From Lachnospiraceae bacterium (GTDB lineage Bacteria; Bacillota; Clostridia; Lachnospirales; Lachnospiraceae), in assembly GCA_900768755.1 (NCBI GenBank), contig CAAGDV010000018.1:1-34971 (forward strand): a DNA stretch of 34,971 nucleotides, read 5' to 3'. Position numbers and translations under genes: made by a program. Shown here in pieces: positions 15,628 through 23,726 of this stretch. The notes beneath the pieces are model-generated. The model searched no databases, had not been told where the DNA came from, and worked only from the letters and a program-made list of their open reading frames with translations. Numbering within the stretch: the stretch's first letter is position 1; each line of letters opens with the position of its first letter.

Positions 15628-15679
15628 AAAATGAATGGGAGAGCTTTCTCTTGAGAGGGAAAGCTCCCCCATTCATTTT
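15628..15679 (+). terminator. Long terminator stem after tRNA-Leu
   Basis: Arms 15628-15648 and 15659-15679 form a 21-bp stem with one A-C mismatch and a 10-base loop, ending in TTTT. It begins just after the tRNA. On the opposite strand the mismatch becomes a G-U pair. Length and near-perfection exceed a typical terminator. Confidence 0.75.
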
Positions 15680-15752
15680 GAGGGCGCATTTTTTGAAGGA
15701 GTTGATAATCTGCTTGCAATAAGCGGACACCTGTAACTGATTGGAGGAGAAT

Positions 15753-16298
15753 ATGAAATATAACAGGACAATTGTATTAAAGAACGGCAAAGAATGCCTG
15801 TTAAGAAATGCAGAGGCCGCGGACGGCGCGGCAGTGTACGAGAACTTTAACCTCACGCACGGGGAGACGGATTATCTTTTGACATATCCTGATGAGAAAA
15901 GCTTTACAATTGAACAGGAAACAGAGTTTCTGGCCGGCAAGGCAGAGAGTGAGCGGGAGGCCGAGATAATTGCGATTGTGGATGATGAAGTGGTGGCGAC
16001 CGCCGGAATCTCTTCAATCGGCGGCAAGTACAAAATAAGACACCGCGCAGAATTTGGAGTCAGTGTGGCGAAGAAGTACTGGGGCCTGGGTATTGGGAAG
16101 GCGCTCCTTTCAGCGTGCGTGGAGTGCGCCAAAAAGGCAGGCTATGTCCAGCTTGAGCTTGATGTGGTCGCTGATAACAGCAATGCGATTAGACTTTACG
16201 AGGAGGCCGGGTTTGTGGAGTACGGTCGCAATCCGAAGGGCTTCAATTCGAGGGTGAGCGGATTCCAGGAGCTGGTGCATATGAGGCTGGAATTGTAG
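15753..16298 (+). CDS. GNAT-family N-acetyltransferase
   Basis: Acetyl-CoA-dependent acetyltransferase of the GNAT fold, 181 residues, substrate unknown. The acetyl-CoA loop is YWGLGIGKALL near residues 107-117, in the Q/R-x-x-G-x-G/A position, followed by LELDVVADNSNAIRLYEEAGFVEYG, the usual motif A/B ending resembling RimJ/RimI-type or polyamine acetyltransferases. I start at ATG 15753, with GGAGGAG just upstream. A TTG 12 bases earlier is in frame but lies in the ribosome site. It is monocistronic, followed by the ZTP riboswitch region. Confidence 0.88.
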   Translation: MKYNRTIVLKNGKECLLRNAEAADGAAVYENFNLTHGETDYLLTYPDEKSFTIEQETEFLAGKAESEREAEIIAIVDDEVVATAGISSIGGKYKIRHRAEFGVSVAKKYWGLGIGKALLSACVECAKKAGYVQLELDVVADNSNAIRLYEEAGFVEYGRNPKGFNSRVSGFQELVHMRLEL

Positions 16299-16314
16299 AA
16301 AAATAATTTTCTGC

Positions 16315-16342
16315 TTGCTTTTTTTCCAAATTACTGTAGAAT
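16315..16342 (+). promoter_or_regulatory. Promoter of the ZTP-riboswitch operon
   Basis: TTGCTT (16315-16320), 16 bases, TAGAAT (16337-16342). The predicted start near 16349-16350 falls directly at the 5' end of the riboswitch aptamer, which supports the assignment. Confidence 0.6.
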
Positions 16343-16350
16343 AAAATTAT

Positions 16351-16424
16351 CGGTTGCGTGACTGACGGAGAGTGGGATAACCCACGGGGAGCGCAACATT
16401 TTGAAGCCGACCGTCTGGGCAACC
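16351..16424 (+). ncRNA. ZTP/ZMP (pfl) riboswitch
   Basis: Senses the purine intermediate ZMP (AICAR) or ZTP, which accumulates when 10-formyl-THF is short. P1 is GTTGCG/CGCAAC (16353-16358 with 16392-16397), enclosing the conserved GTGACTGACG and GTGGG/CCCAC (16372-16376/16381-16385) followed by GGGGAGCG. After a short linker comes the second conserved block CCGaCcgtctGGGCaa. Both blocks match the pfl-motif pattern. It lies upstream of the two genes for the last steps of IMP synthesis, which use ZMP as substrate. Confidence 0.93.
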
Positions 16425-16453
16425 GTTTTTTGGGCTACCCCGGGCGGTTTTTT
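16410..16453 (+). terminator. Riboswitch-controlled terminator
   Basis: ACCGTCTGGG (16410-16419) pairs with CCCGGGCGGT (16439-16448), ten pairs including two G-U, followed by TTTTTT. The 5' arm is the conserved second block of the aptamer, so ligand binding and terminator formation exclude each other. This indicates an ON switch: ZMP/ZTP bound means read-through. Confidence 0.88.
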
Positions 16454-16479
16454 ATATTTTAATTCCGGAGGATTTTTGT

Positions 16480-17193
16480 ATGAAGAAAGAAGTATTGGCA
16501 CAGGAACTTAGTTCGGTAACTTACCCGGGAAGGGGTATCATAATCGGAAGAACGCCGGACGGCACACATGCGGTAATCGCTTATTTTATTATGGGAAGAA
16601 GCGAGAACAGCCGCAACCGTGTTTTTGTTACGGAGGGCGAAGGAATTCGCACGGAGGCTTTTGACCCGTCAAAGCTTGAGGACCCGAGCCTTATCATCTA
16701 CGCACCGGTCCGTGTTCTGGGCAATAAGACGATTGTGACCAACGGCGACCAGACTGATACGATTTACGACCTTATGAAGGACGGACTTACTTTTGAGCAG
16801 GCGTTGCGTACCAGGGAGTTTGAGCCTGACGCACCGAATTTTACACCGAGAATTTCGGGCGTGCTTTATTTTGAGAACAATGATTTCAGCTTTGACATGT
16901 CAATTCTTAAGAGCAATAACGGATGTCCGGACTGCTGCAACAGATATACATTTTCCTATGACAATCCGGCACCGGGAGAGGGACGTTACATACACACATA
17001 TATGGGCGACGGCAATCCGCTTCCGAGCTATGAGGGCGAGCCGACTCTTGTGGAGGTTCCCGACGATATGGACGAGTTTTGCGAGACTGTCTGGAACAAT
17101 CTTAACGAGGATAACAAGGTTTCTCTTTTTGTCAGATATATCAATATCGCAGATATGACATATGAGACCCGAATAATCAACAAAAATATATAA
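16480..17193 (+). CDS. purO: IMP cyclohydrolase, PurO type
   Basis: Catalyses ring closure of FAICAR to IMP, the last step of purine synthesis. The 237-residue protein belongs to the IMP cyclohydrolase family named after archaeal PurO, not to the MGS-like cyclohydrolase domain of PurH. The N-terminal YPGRGIIIGRTPDG (15-28) and YFIMGRSENSRNRVF (35-49) are its conserved segments, and GDGNPLPSYEGEPTLV lies near the end. GGAGGA precedes the ATG, 27 bases beyond the riboswitch terminator, and the partner transformylase follows after 14 bases. Confidence 0.9.
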   Translation: MKKEVLAQELSSVTYPGRGIIIGRTPDGTHAVIAYFIMGRSENSRNRVFVTEGEGIRTEAFDPSKLEDPSLIIYAPVRVLGNKTIVTNGDQTDTIYDLMKDGLTFEQALRTREFEPDAPNFTPRISGVLYFENNDFSFDMSILKSNNGCPDCCNRYTFSYDNPAPGEGRYIHTYMGDGNPLPSYEGEPTLVEVPDDMDEFCETVWNNLNEDNKVSLFVRYINIADMTYETRIINKNI

Positions 17194-17207
17194 GCGGAGG
17201 AATAGCG

Positions 17208-18383
17208 ATGAGAGAATACGAGTTAAAATACGGATGCAACCCTAACCAGAAGCCTTCGAGGGTGTTCATGAAGGATGGAGAGCTGCCGATAGAGATTATG
17301 AACGGCAGAGCAGGATATATCAATCTTTTGGACGCATTTAACGGCTGGCAGCTTGTAAGGGAGCTTAAGAGGGCAACAGGGCTTCCGGCAGCGACATCTT
17401 TTAAGCATGTATCGCCTGCAGGAGCGGCGGTAGGTCTTCCGCTCACGGATATTGAGAAAAAGATTTACTGGGTTGAGGATATGGGCGATTTAAGCCCGTT
17501 GGCAAGCGCGTACGCAAGGGCAAGAGGCGCTGACAGAATGTCATCCTTCGGCGATTTTATTGCACTCTCCGATGTGTGCGATGCAGATACCGCAAAACTC
17601 ATAAAGAGGGAGGTGTCCGACGGAATCATTGCTCCGGGGTATGAGCCGGAGGCACTTGAGATTCTTAAAGCCAAGAAGAAGGGCAACTACTGTGTTATTA
17701 AGATAGATCCTGAATATGTGCCGGCTCCGATTGAGCAGAAGGATGTGTTCGGCGTTACTTTTGAACAGGGCAGGAATGAGCTGGTTATCAACGATGAGCT
17801 TTTTGCCAATGTTGTCACCGAGAACAAGGAGATTCCGAAGCAGGCGCAGATTGACCTCGCTATTGCAATGATTACTTTGAAATACACCCAGTCCAATTCA
17901 GTCTGCTACACAAAGGGCGGACAGGCAATAGGCATTGGCGCGGGACAGCAGTCAAGAATCCACTGTACAAGGCTTGCCGGACAGAAGGCGGATAACTGGT
18001 ATCTGAGGCAGAATCCGAAGGTGCTTAATCTTCCTTTCAAGGAAGGTATCGGAAGAGCTGACAGGGACAACACGATTGATGTGTACATCGGGGATGAGTA
18101 CGAGGACGTATTAAGAGACGGAACCTGGCAGAATCTTTTTACAACAAAGCCGGAGGTGTTTACAAGAGAAGAGAAAAGAGCATGGCTTGACGGTATGCAG
18201 GATGTATGCCTCGGTTCTGACGCATTCTTCCCGTTTGGCGATAATATTGAGAGAGCGCATAAGAGCGGCGTAAAATATATTGCGCAGCCGGGCGGTTCGG
18301 TTCGCGATGACAACGTAATCGACACCTGCAACAAATACAATATGGCAATGTGCTTTACCGGAATAAGACTTTTCCATCACTAA
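17208..18383 (+). CDS. purH: Stand-alone AICAR transformylase (PurH C-terminal type)
   Basis: Transfers a formyl group from 10-formyl-THF to AICAR, giving FAICAR. The 391-residue protein corresponds to the transformylase half of PurH only. The catalytic Lys-His pair is K66-H67 in TSFKHVSPAGAAVG. LKYTQSNSVCYTKGGQAIGIGAGQQSRIHC and DAFFPFGDNIERA are the conserved active-site segments. The N-terminal cyclohydrolase domain of bifunctional PurH is absent and its reaction is supplied by the preceding PurO-type gene. AGCGGAGGAATAGCG precedes the ATG. The gene ends eight bases before a hairpin. Confidence 0.93.
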   Translation: MREYELKYGCNPNQKPSRVFMKDGELPIEIMNGRAGYINLLDAFNGWQLVRELKRATGLPAATSFKHVSPAGAAVGLPLTDIEKKIYWVEDMGDLSPLASAYARARGADRMSSFGDFIALSDVCDADTAKLIKREVSDGIIAPGYEPEALEILKAKKKGNYCVIKIDPEYVPAPIEQKDVFGVTFEQGRNELVINDELFANVVTENKEIPKQAQIDLAIAMITLKYTQSNSVCYTKGGQAIGIGAGQQSRIHCTRLAGQKADNWYLRQNPKVLNLPFKEGIGRADRDNTIDVYIGDEYEDVLRDGTWQNLFTTKPEVFTREEKRAWLDGMQDVCLGSDAFFPFGDNIERAHKSGVKYIAQPGGSVRDDNVIDTCNKYNMAMCFTGIRLFHH

Positions 18384-18390
18384 TTATTTC

Positions 18391-18419
18391 AGGCTCTTCT
18401 GCCGTATGCAGAGGAGCCT
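18391..18419 (+). terminator. Probable weak terminator after the purine genes
   Basis: AGGCTC-T-TCTGC (18391-18402) pairs with GCAGA-GGAGCCT (18408-18419) around a short loop, followed by CTGTTATTTG, which is only partly T-rich. The next gene starts 20 bases later, so some read-through is likely. Confidence 0.55.
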
Positions 18420-18438
18420 CTGTTATTTGGAGGCTGTA

Positions 18439-19023
18439 ATGAACAATTCGGATTTGCTCTCTGTACTACATCTGGCGGAGAGATTAAAAGACACAACAAG
18501 GCATTGTTATACCTCGAAGGGAAGAAGGGAAAGCGTTGCGGAGCACTGCTTCCGACTTGCACTCATGGCTTATCTTATGAAGGATGAGTTTGAGAACCTC
18601 GATATCAACAAGGTCATTGTGATGTGCCTTTTCCACGACATGGGCGAGGCATTTACCGGAGATATTCCGGTGTTTCAAAAGACGAATGCGGACAGGGAAA
18701 AAGAGGACAGACTGATTTTTGAATGGGTGGACGGCCTGCCGGATTTTCCGGGCAAAGAGCTTAGAGAGCTGTATGCCGAGATGAATGAACAAAAGACCGG
18801 CGAGGCAAAGCTTTACAAGGCTTTGGACTGCCTGGAGGCACTCATACAGCACAATGAGTCAGATATTTCCACATGGGAGCCGCATGAGTATGAGTTGCAG
18901 CTTACTTACGCGTACGACAGGGTGGGCTTCTCCGAATATATCCACGGGCTGCGCGATTATATACGGGATGACAGCATGCGGAAGATAGAAGAGAGTAGGG
19001 AAAATGGTTCTTCCAATAATTAA
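18439..19023 (+). CDS. HD-domain phosphohydrolase, YfbR/HDDC2-like 5'-deoxynucleotidase
   Basis: Metal-dependent phosphohydrolase of 194 residues. The HD signature is complete: H36 in AEHCFR, H66-D67 in FHDMGEAFTGDIP with E70 and D75, and D130 in ALDCLEAL; R21 matches the substrate arginine of YfbR. This spacing is that of the YfbR/HDDC2 5'-deoxynucleotidases, which convert dNMPs to deoxynucleosides. I choose ATG 18439, six bases after GGAGG. An upstream in-frame extension lies inside the hairpin and is not real. It follows the purine genes and precedes three HAD phosphatases, a nucleotide-turnover flavoured neighbourhood. Confidence 0.85.
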   Translation: MNNSDLLSVLHLAERLKDTTRHCYTSKGRRESVAEHCFRLALMAYLMKDEFENLDINKVIVMCLFHDMGEAFTGDIPVFQKTNADREKEDRLIFEWVDGLPDFPGKELRELYAEMNEQKTGEAKLYKALDCLEALIQHNESDISTWEPHEYELQLTYAYDRVGFSEYIHGLRDYIRDDSMRKIEESRENGSSNN

Positions 19024-19048
19024 AGCACGATTTAATTTTATGTTACAG

Positions 19049-19077
19049 TTGGAATAATTGCAGAATAATGTTATTAT
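19049..19077 (+). promoter_or_regulatory. Promoter of the HAD gene cluster
   Basis: TTGGAA (19049-19054), 17 bases, TATTAT (19072-19077), within the 81-base AT-rich gap before the first HAD gene. The overlapping TATACT (19075-19080) is an alternative -10 with poor spacing. Confidence 0.55.
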
Positions 19078-19104
19078 ACTCTTATACTGTTAACGGAGGA
19101 GAAT

Positions 19105-19809
19105 ATGAAGTACAAATATCTGTTTTTTGATATTGACGATACACTTATTGATTTCAGAAAAACTTTCCGCGCGGCGGCACGCAGGGTGATTGAACACGCG
19201 GGCGGTGAGATTAACGATGAGACGGCGAATGTTTTTTATACTGCGAACAAAGAGGTATGGAAAAGTCTCAACCTCCATCGGCTTGACAATATGCATATCC
19301 GCACGGATTATCACGCGCTTTACGGTAAATATCTGTGGGAGACCGTGGATACGGCGGCGAAGACTTTGGGACTTTTGGAGGACAGTGACAGCCTTTTGAT
19401 ATATTTTCTGAAGATGCTCGGCGAGTGCGCAGTGCTGTCGCCCAATGTTATTCCCGTATGCGGGCAGCTGCGGAGAGAATGTAAGCTCTATGTGGCAACC
19501 AACGGACTTATGTGCTCGCAGCCGCAGAAGATTGCGCGGATAGAATATCTTTTTGACAAGGTGTATATTTCGCATGAGGTCGGAAAGATTAAGCCTGAGA
19601 AAGAATATTTTGAATACATTCTGAATGATATCGGCTGTAAAGCAACGGAATGCCTTATGATAGGCGATTCACTGCCGAATGACATAAAGGGAGCGGCGGG
19701 TGCCGGAATTGCAACATGCTTTTATAATCCGATATTAAGAGACCCCGGCGATGCTGCCCCGACATACATGATTAAAGATTTTACTGAATTGATTGATATA
19801 TTGAGGTGA
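19105..19809 (+). CDS. HAD-superfamily phosphatase, YjjG-like
   Basis: Cytoplasmic haloacid dehalogenase-type phosphatase, 234 residues. Motif I is FFDIDDTLIDF (nucleophile D9, second Asp D11), motif II is the VATNGLM segment, the motif III lysine is in KIKPEKEYF, and motif IV is MIGDSLPNDIKGA. The helical C1 cap between motifs I and II and the overall look are those of YjjG, a house-cleaning nucleotidase for non-canonical pyrimidine nucleotides. GGAGGAG lies before the ATG. It is the first of three HAD genes spaced 6 and 9 bases apart. The substrate assignment is family inference only. Confidence 0.85.
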   Translation: MKYKYLFFDIDDTLIDFRKTFRAAARRVIEHAGGEINDETANVFYTANKEVWKSLNLHRLDNMHIRTDYHALYGKYLWETVDTAAKTLGLLEDSDSLLIYFLKMLGECAVLSPNVIPVCGQLRRECKLYVATNGLMCSQPQKIARIEYLFDKVYISHEVGKIKPEKEYFEYILNDIGCKATECLMIGDSLPNDIKGAAGAGIATCFYNPILRDPGDAAPTYMIKDFTELIDILR

Positions 19810-19815
19810 CAGGAC

Positions 19816-20526
19816 ATGTACAGGAATTTTATTTTTGATTTGTATGGAACGTTGGTTGACGTAGAGACCGATGAGACAAGCCTTGATACCTGGGGTGCGT
19901 ACTGTGACTGGCTTTCGGGCGAGAATATAATATATGACGCGGCGGAGCTTAAAGCGAAGTTTGACGGGATTACGGCGGGCTTTAAGGATATTGTGACGCC
20001 GTATGAGTACCCGGAGCATGACCTTTTTCCCGTATTTGCGAAGGTGTTAAGGGAGCGGAGAGCCGATTACACGGACGGACAGGTGTACGCGGCGGGCGCT
20101 ATGTTTAGAAGGATCTCAACCAAAAAACTCAGGCTTTTTCCGAATACCATGAAGGTGCTTACAGGCCTTAGGGACGCCGGCAGAAAAGTATATCTTCTGT
20201 CCAACGCGCAGAGAATGTTTACATGGCAGGAGCTTGAGATGCTTGGGCTTATTGACTGCTTTGACGATATTTTCATCTCGTCCGACGAGGGCTGCATGAA
20301 GCCTGACAAGGCGTTTATCGGAAGGCTGATTGACAGGCACGGGCTTAAGGTTAGGGAGAGTATCATGGTCGGCAACGACTGCCGAAGCGATGTCGCGGTG
20401 GCAGATGCGGTCGGAATGGATGCTGCTTATGTGAGGACTTCCCCTCTTCCCGGAAACGGACCGGACATAGCCTGCCGGTATGTGTATAACGACGGAGATA
20501 TAGGTCATATTCTTGAATTGATATAG
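19816..20526 (+). CDS. HAD-superfamily hydrolase
   Basis: Second of three consecutive HAD proteins, 236 residues. Motif I is FIFDLYGTLVDVE with D8 and an unusual Tyr-for-Asp at position 10 (DLYGT). That substitution occurs in haloacid dehalogenase-type and some phosphatase members, so phosphatase activity is less certain than for its neighbours. Motif II is LLSNAQRM, the motif III lysine is in CMKPDKAF, and motif IV is MVGNDCRSDVAVA. An alpha-helical cap occupies about 18-95. It is read with the flanking HAD genes. I cannot name the substrate. Confidence 0.83.
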   Translation: MYRNFIFDLYGTLVDVETDETSLDTWGAYCDWLSGENIIYDAAELKAKFDGITAGFKDIVTPYEYPEHDLFPVFAKVLRERRADYTDGQVYAAGAMFRRISTKKLRLFPNTMKVLTGLRDAGRKVYLLSNAQRMFTWQELEMLGLIDCFDDIFISSDEGCMKPDKAFIGRLIDRHGLKVRESIMVGNDCRSDVAVADAVGMDAAYVRTSPLPGNGPDIACRYVYNDGDIGHILELI

Positions 20527-20535
20527 AGGTGCATT

Positions 20536-21180
20536 ATGTACAGAACGGTAATTTTTGACTTGGACGGAACTCTTTTGAACACGCTGGACGACTTGTGCGA
20601 CAGTGTCAATTATTCGTTGGAGAAGCACAAGCTTCCGAAAAGGAGCCTTGCCGAGGTGAGGCGATTTGTCGGAAACGGCATAAGAAAACTCATTGAGCGA
20701 GCTGTACCGTGCAATACTTCTCCAGAGCTTACGGACAGGGTATACGAGACTTTTAAGGAGCACTACGGGGTTCATTGTTTTGATAAAACCGCGCCTTATG
20801 GCGGAATACCTGAGCTTATCGCAGAGCTTTCAAAGCGCGGGATAAAATGCGGAATCGCTTCCAACAAATACAATCCGGCAGTTCAGGAGCTGAACGAGAG
20901 ATTCTTTGAGGGACTTATTGGCGCCGCGCGGGGACTTAACGAGGGCGAGCCCGCAAAGCCTGATGCGTACATTGTTGACTGCGTTATGGAGGAATTGAAA
21001 GCCGCGCGCGAGAGCACTTTGTATGTGGGAGACTCCCAGGTGGACGTGATGACTGCGAAGAATGCGGGACTTAGAATGGTTGCGGTTTTGTGGGGATTCC
21101 GTGATTATGATGAATTATGTGAGGCGGGGGCAACGGAGTTTGTGAGCGAACCGTCCGAACTTTTAAGATATTTTGAATGA
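20536..21180 (+). CDS. HAD phosphatase, phosphoglycolate-phosphatase-like
   Basis: Third HAD protein of the cluster, 214 residues. Motif I is VIFDLDGTLLNT, with D8 as nucleophile and D10 as general acid. The cap begins TLDDLCDSVNYSL, as in Gph/PpaX-type enzymes. Motif II is IASNKYN, motif III K in EPAKPDAY, and motif IV YVGDSQVDVMTAKNAG. The full canonical set makes an active phosphatase likely; phosphoglycolate or a sugar phosphate are usual substrates. It ends ten bases before the radical SAM gene start. Confidence 0.87.
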   Translation: MYRTVIFDLDGTLLNTLDDLCDSVNYSLEKHKLPKRSLAEVRRFVGNGIRKLIERAVPCNTSPELTDRVYETFKEHYGVHCFDKTAPYGGIPELIAELSKRGIKCGIASNKYNPAVQELNERFFEGLIGAARGLNEGEPAKPDAYIVDCVMEELKAARESTLYVGDSQVDVMTAKNAGLRMVAVLWGFRDYDELCEAGATEFVSEPSELLRYFE

Positions 21181-21190
21181 GAGGCGGCCG

Positions 21191-23014
21191 ATGAACGATT
21201 TTTTACCGATAAGCAGGCAGGACATGGACCGGAGAGGATGGGACTATGTCGATTTCACCTATGTAATCGCGGATGCCTACGTGGACCATTCGTCCTTCGG
21301 GCCTGCAATCATCAGCAGAGTGCTGGAGTCGAGGGGCTTTCGCGTGGGAATTGTGGCGCAACCGGATTGGACCGATGCAGAGAGCATCGATGTTTTTGGC
21401 AGACCTCGTCTGGGATTTCTGGTGTCCGGAGGCAACATGGATTCCATGGTCAATCATTACACGGTGTCCAAAAAACGCCGCTCTTTTGACGCGTATACTC
21501 CGGGCGGTGTGACGGGCAGAAGACCGGACCATGCCACCGTGGTATACTGCAACCTGATTCGAAGAAAATACAAGGACGCCGCGATAATAATCGGCGGTAT
21601 TGAGGCGAGTCTTAGAAGGCTTGCACATTACGATTACTGGTCGGACAGCCTTAAAAGGTCGATTCTTCTTGATTCGGGCGCGGACCTCATTTCCTATGGA
21701 ATGGGCGAGCACTCGATTGTCGAGATTGCGGAGGCGCTTGATTCGGGGATTGATGTGAAGGACATAAGCTTCATAAACGGAACCGTGTACCGCGCAAAAG
21801 ACCTTGGGAGCGTGTATGATTATGAGCTTTTGCCGTCATACGGCGAGCTTAAGGAGGACAGACTCAAATACGCCGAAAGCTTTTATGTGCAGTACCAAAA
21901 TACCGACCCTTTTACCGGCAAAAGATTGGTGGAGCCGTATGATCAACACACTTATGTGGTTCAGAATCCTCCGGCAGCGCCGCTTTCGCGCACCGAGATG
22001 GATGATGTATATGCTTTGCCGTATATGAACGATTATCATCCGTCCTACAAGGAAGCAGGAGGGGTTCCTGCCATTTCCGAGATAAGATTCAGCTTAACCT
22101 GCAACAGAGGGTGTTTTGGCTCATGTTCCTTCTGCGCGCTGTCCTTTCACCAGGGCAGGATAATCCAGTCAAGAAGCAGAGAATCCCTGGTCGCAGAAGC
22201 GACGGAGATGACAAAGCATCCGGAATTTAAGGGCTACATTCATGATGTGGGCGGCCCCACGGCCAATTTCTATAATCCGTCCTGCGACAAACAGCTGAGA
22301 TACGGAACGTGCAGGGACAGGCAGTGTCTTTTTCCGCAACCCTGCCCGAATCTTAAGGTTGACCACAGCGAATATGTCGGGATACTCCGCGCTTTGAGAA
22401 GTATTCCCAAGGTCAAAAAAGTTTTTGTCCGCTCGGGAGTCCGCTTTGACTATGCGCTGGCCGACAAGGATGATACTTTTATCAGGGAATTGTGCAAATA
22501 TCATATAAGCGGGCAGCTGAGGGTGGCTCCGGAGCACGTGTCCGACAATGTTTTGTCGCTTATGGGAAAACCTGACAATTCGGTGTACGAAAAGTTTCTG
22601 AAGAAATGTGAGGCGGTTAACCGCTCGCTCGGGATGGAGCAGTATCTGGTGCCTTATCTGATGTCCTCGCATCCGGGTTCGACCATGAAGGATGCAATCG
22701 CTTTGGCGGAGTACATACGTGATATCGGATATATGCCGCAGCAGGTCCAGGATTTTTACCCGACGCCGTCGACAATCTCGACCTGCATGTATTATACCGG
22801 GGTGGACCCGCGGACAATGAAACCTGTATATGTCACCCGCAATCCGCATGAAAAAGCCATGCAGCGGGCGCTTATCCAGTACCGTGACCCGAAGAATTAT
22901 GAGCTTGTGCGGGAGGCTTTGATAAGGGAACACAGGGAGGATTTGATAGGTTTTGACAAAAAATGTCTGATTCCCCCGCGAAAAATAGTTCGCACAAAGC
23001 GAAAGAAGGGTTGA
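21191..23014 (+). CDS. ygiQ: YgiQ-family radical SAM protein
   Basis: Radical SAM protein of the UPF0313/YgiQ family, whose reaction is not established. The 607-residue protein begins NDFLPISRQDMDRRGWD, the family's usual start, and has an N-terminal cobalamin-binding-like domain containing IIIGGIEASLRRLAHYDYW. The radical SAM cluster is CNRGCFGSCSFC (C304, C308, C312, C315), with C308/C312/C315 forming the CX3CX2C site. Additional cysteines CRDRQCLFPQPC follow. The C-terminus is basic (KIVRTKRKKG). I choose ATG 21191, preceded by GAGGCGG; the in-frame TTG at 21173 overlaps the previous gene. The upp promoter overlaps its stop. Confidence 0.9.
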   Translation: MNDFLPISRQDMDRRGWDYVDFTYVIADAYVDHSSFGPAIISRVLESRGFRVGIVAQPDWTDAESIDVFGRPRLGFLVSGGNMDSMVNHYTVSKKRRSFDAYTPGGVTGRRPDHATVVYCNLIRRKYKDAAIIIGGIEASLRRLAHYDYWSDSLKRSILLDSGADLISYGMGEHSIVEIAEALDSGIDVKDISFINGTVYRAKDLGSVYDYELLPSYGELKEDRLKYAESFYVQYQNTDPFTGKRLVEPYDQHTYVVQNPPAAPLSRTEMDDVYALPYMNDYHPSYKEAGGVPAISEIRFSLTCNRGCFGSCSFCALSFHQGRIIQSRSRESLVAEATEMTKHPEFKGYIHDVGGPTANFYNPSCDKQLRYGTCRDRQCLFPQPCPNLKVDHSEYVGILRALRSIPKVKKVFVRSGVRFDYALADKDDTFIRELCKYHISGQLRVAPEHVSDNVLSLMGKPDNSVYEKFLKKCEAVNRSLGMEQYLVPYLMSSHPGSTMKDAIALAEYIRDIGYMPQQVQDFYPTPSTISTCMYYTGVDPRTMKPVYVTRNPHEKAMQRALIQYRDPKNYELVREALIREHREDLIGFDKKCLIPPRKIVRTKRKKG

Positions 23015-23039
23015 GAATCGGCTCGTAAGGTGATAGAAT
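23011..23039 (+). promoter_or_regulatory. upp (copy 1) promoter
   Basis: TTGAGA (23011-23016) overlaps the ygiQ stop codon, then 17 bases, then TAGAAT (23034-23039). This indicates that upp and the following genes have their own transcription start near 23046. Confidence 0.65.
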
Positions 23040-23073
23040 CATAGTAACTATTTTGCACGAAAGGAACAATATT

Positions 23074-23715
23074 ATGTACAACGGTAACGAAAATATCACA
23101 ATTATGGATCATCCTCTGATTCAGCACAAAATAACCATGTTGAGAATGGAGGAGACCGGAACCAACGAATTCCGTAAGCTTACGGACGAGATAGCGGTGC
23201 TTATGGGTTATGAGGCGCTTCGCGACCTTCCGATGGAGGAGGTCAGAATAAAGACTCCCATCCAGGAGACAATGAGCCCCGTTATTGCCGGCAAAAAACC
23301 GGCAATAGTTCCTATTCTCAGGGCAGGTCTCGGAATGGTCGGAGGACTTTTGACACTTATGCCCGCGGCAAAAGTAGGACATATCGGCTTGTACAGGGAC
23401 GAAGAGACCCATGAACCGCACGAGTATTATTGCAAGCTCCCCAACCCGATTGAACTCCGCAAGATTATCGTATGCGATCCGATGCTTGCAACAGGAGGTT
23501 CGGCAATAGCCGCAATCGACTTTATCAAGCAGCGCGGCGGCAGGGATATCACATTTATGTGTATCATTGCGGCTCCGGAAGGACTTTCAAAGCTTATCGC
23601 AGCGCATCCCGATGTAAAGGTATTCTGCGGACATCTTGATGAGAAGCTTAACGAGAATGCTTATATCTGCCCGGGACTCGGTGATGCGGGAGACAGAATT
23701 TTCGGTACAAAATAG
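23074..23715 (+). CDS. upp: Uracil phosphoribosyltransferase, copy 1
   Basis: Salvages uracil with PRPP to give UMP. The 213-residue protein has the canonical motifs: MDHPLIQHKIT at the N-terminus, VPILRAGLGMV, the PRPP loop IVCDPMLATGGSA, and the uracil-binding C-terminus YICPGLGDAGDRIFGTK. This is the standard bacterial form. ATG 23074 follows AAGGA by eight bases; an upstream in-frame TTG at 23053 has no ribosome site. It is followed by trkA after 11 bases. A second, diverged upp lies at the right end of the window with a uracil permease. Confidence 0.95.
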   Translation: MYNGNENITIMDHPLIQHKITMLRMEETGTNEFRKLTDEIAVLMGYEALRDLPMEEVRIKTPIQETMSPVIAGKKPAIVPILRAGLGMVGGLLTLMPAAKVGHIGLYRDEETHEPHEYYCKLPNPIELRKIIVCDPMLATGGSAIAAIDFIKQRGGRDITFMCIIAAPEGLSKLIAAHPDVKVFCGHLDEKLNENAYICPGLGDAGDRIFGTK

Positions 23716-23726
23716 AGGTTTGGTTT

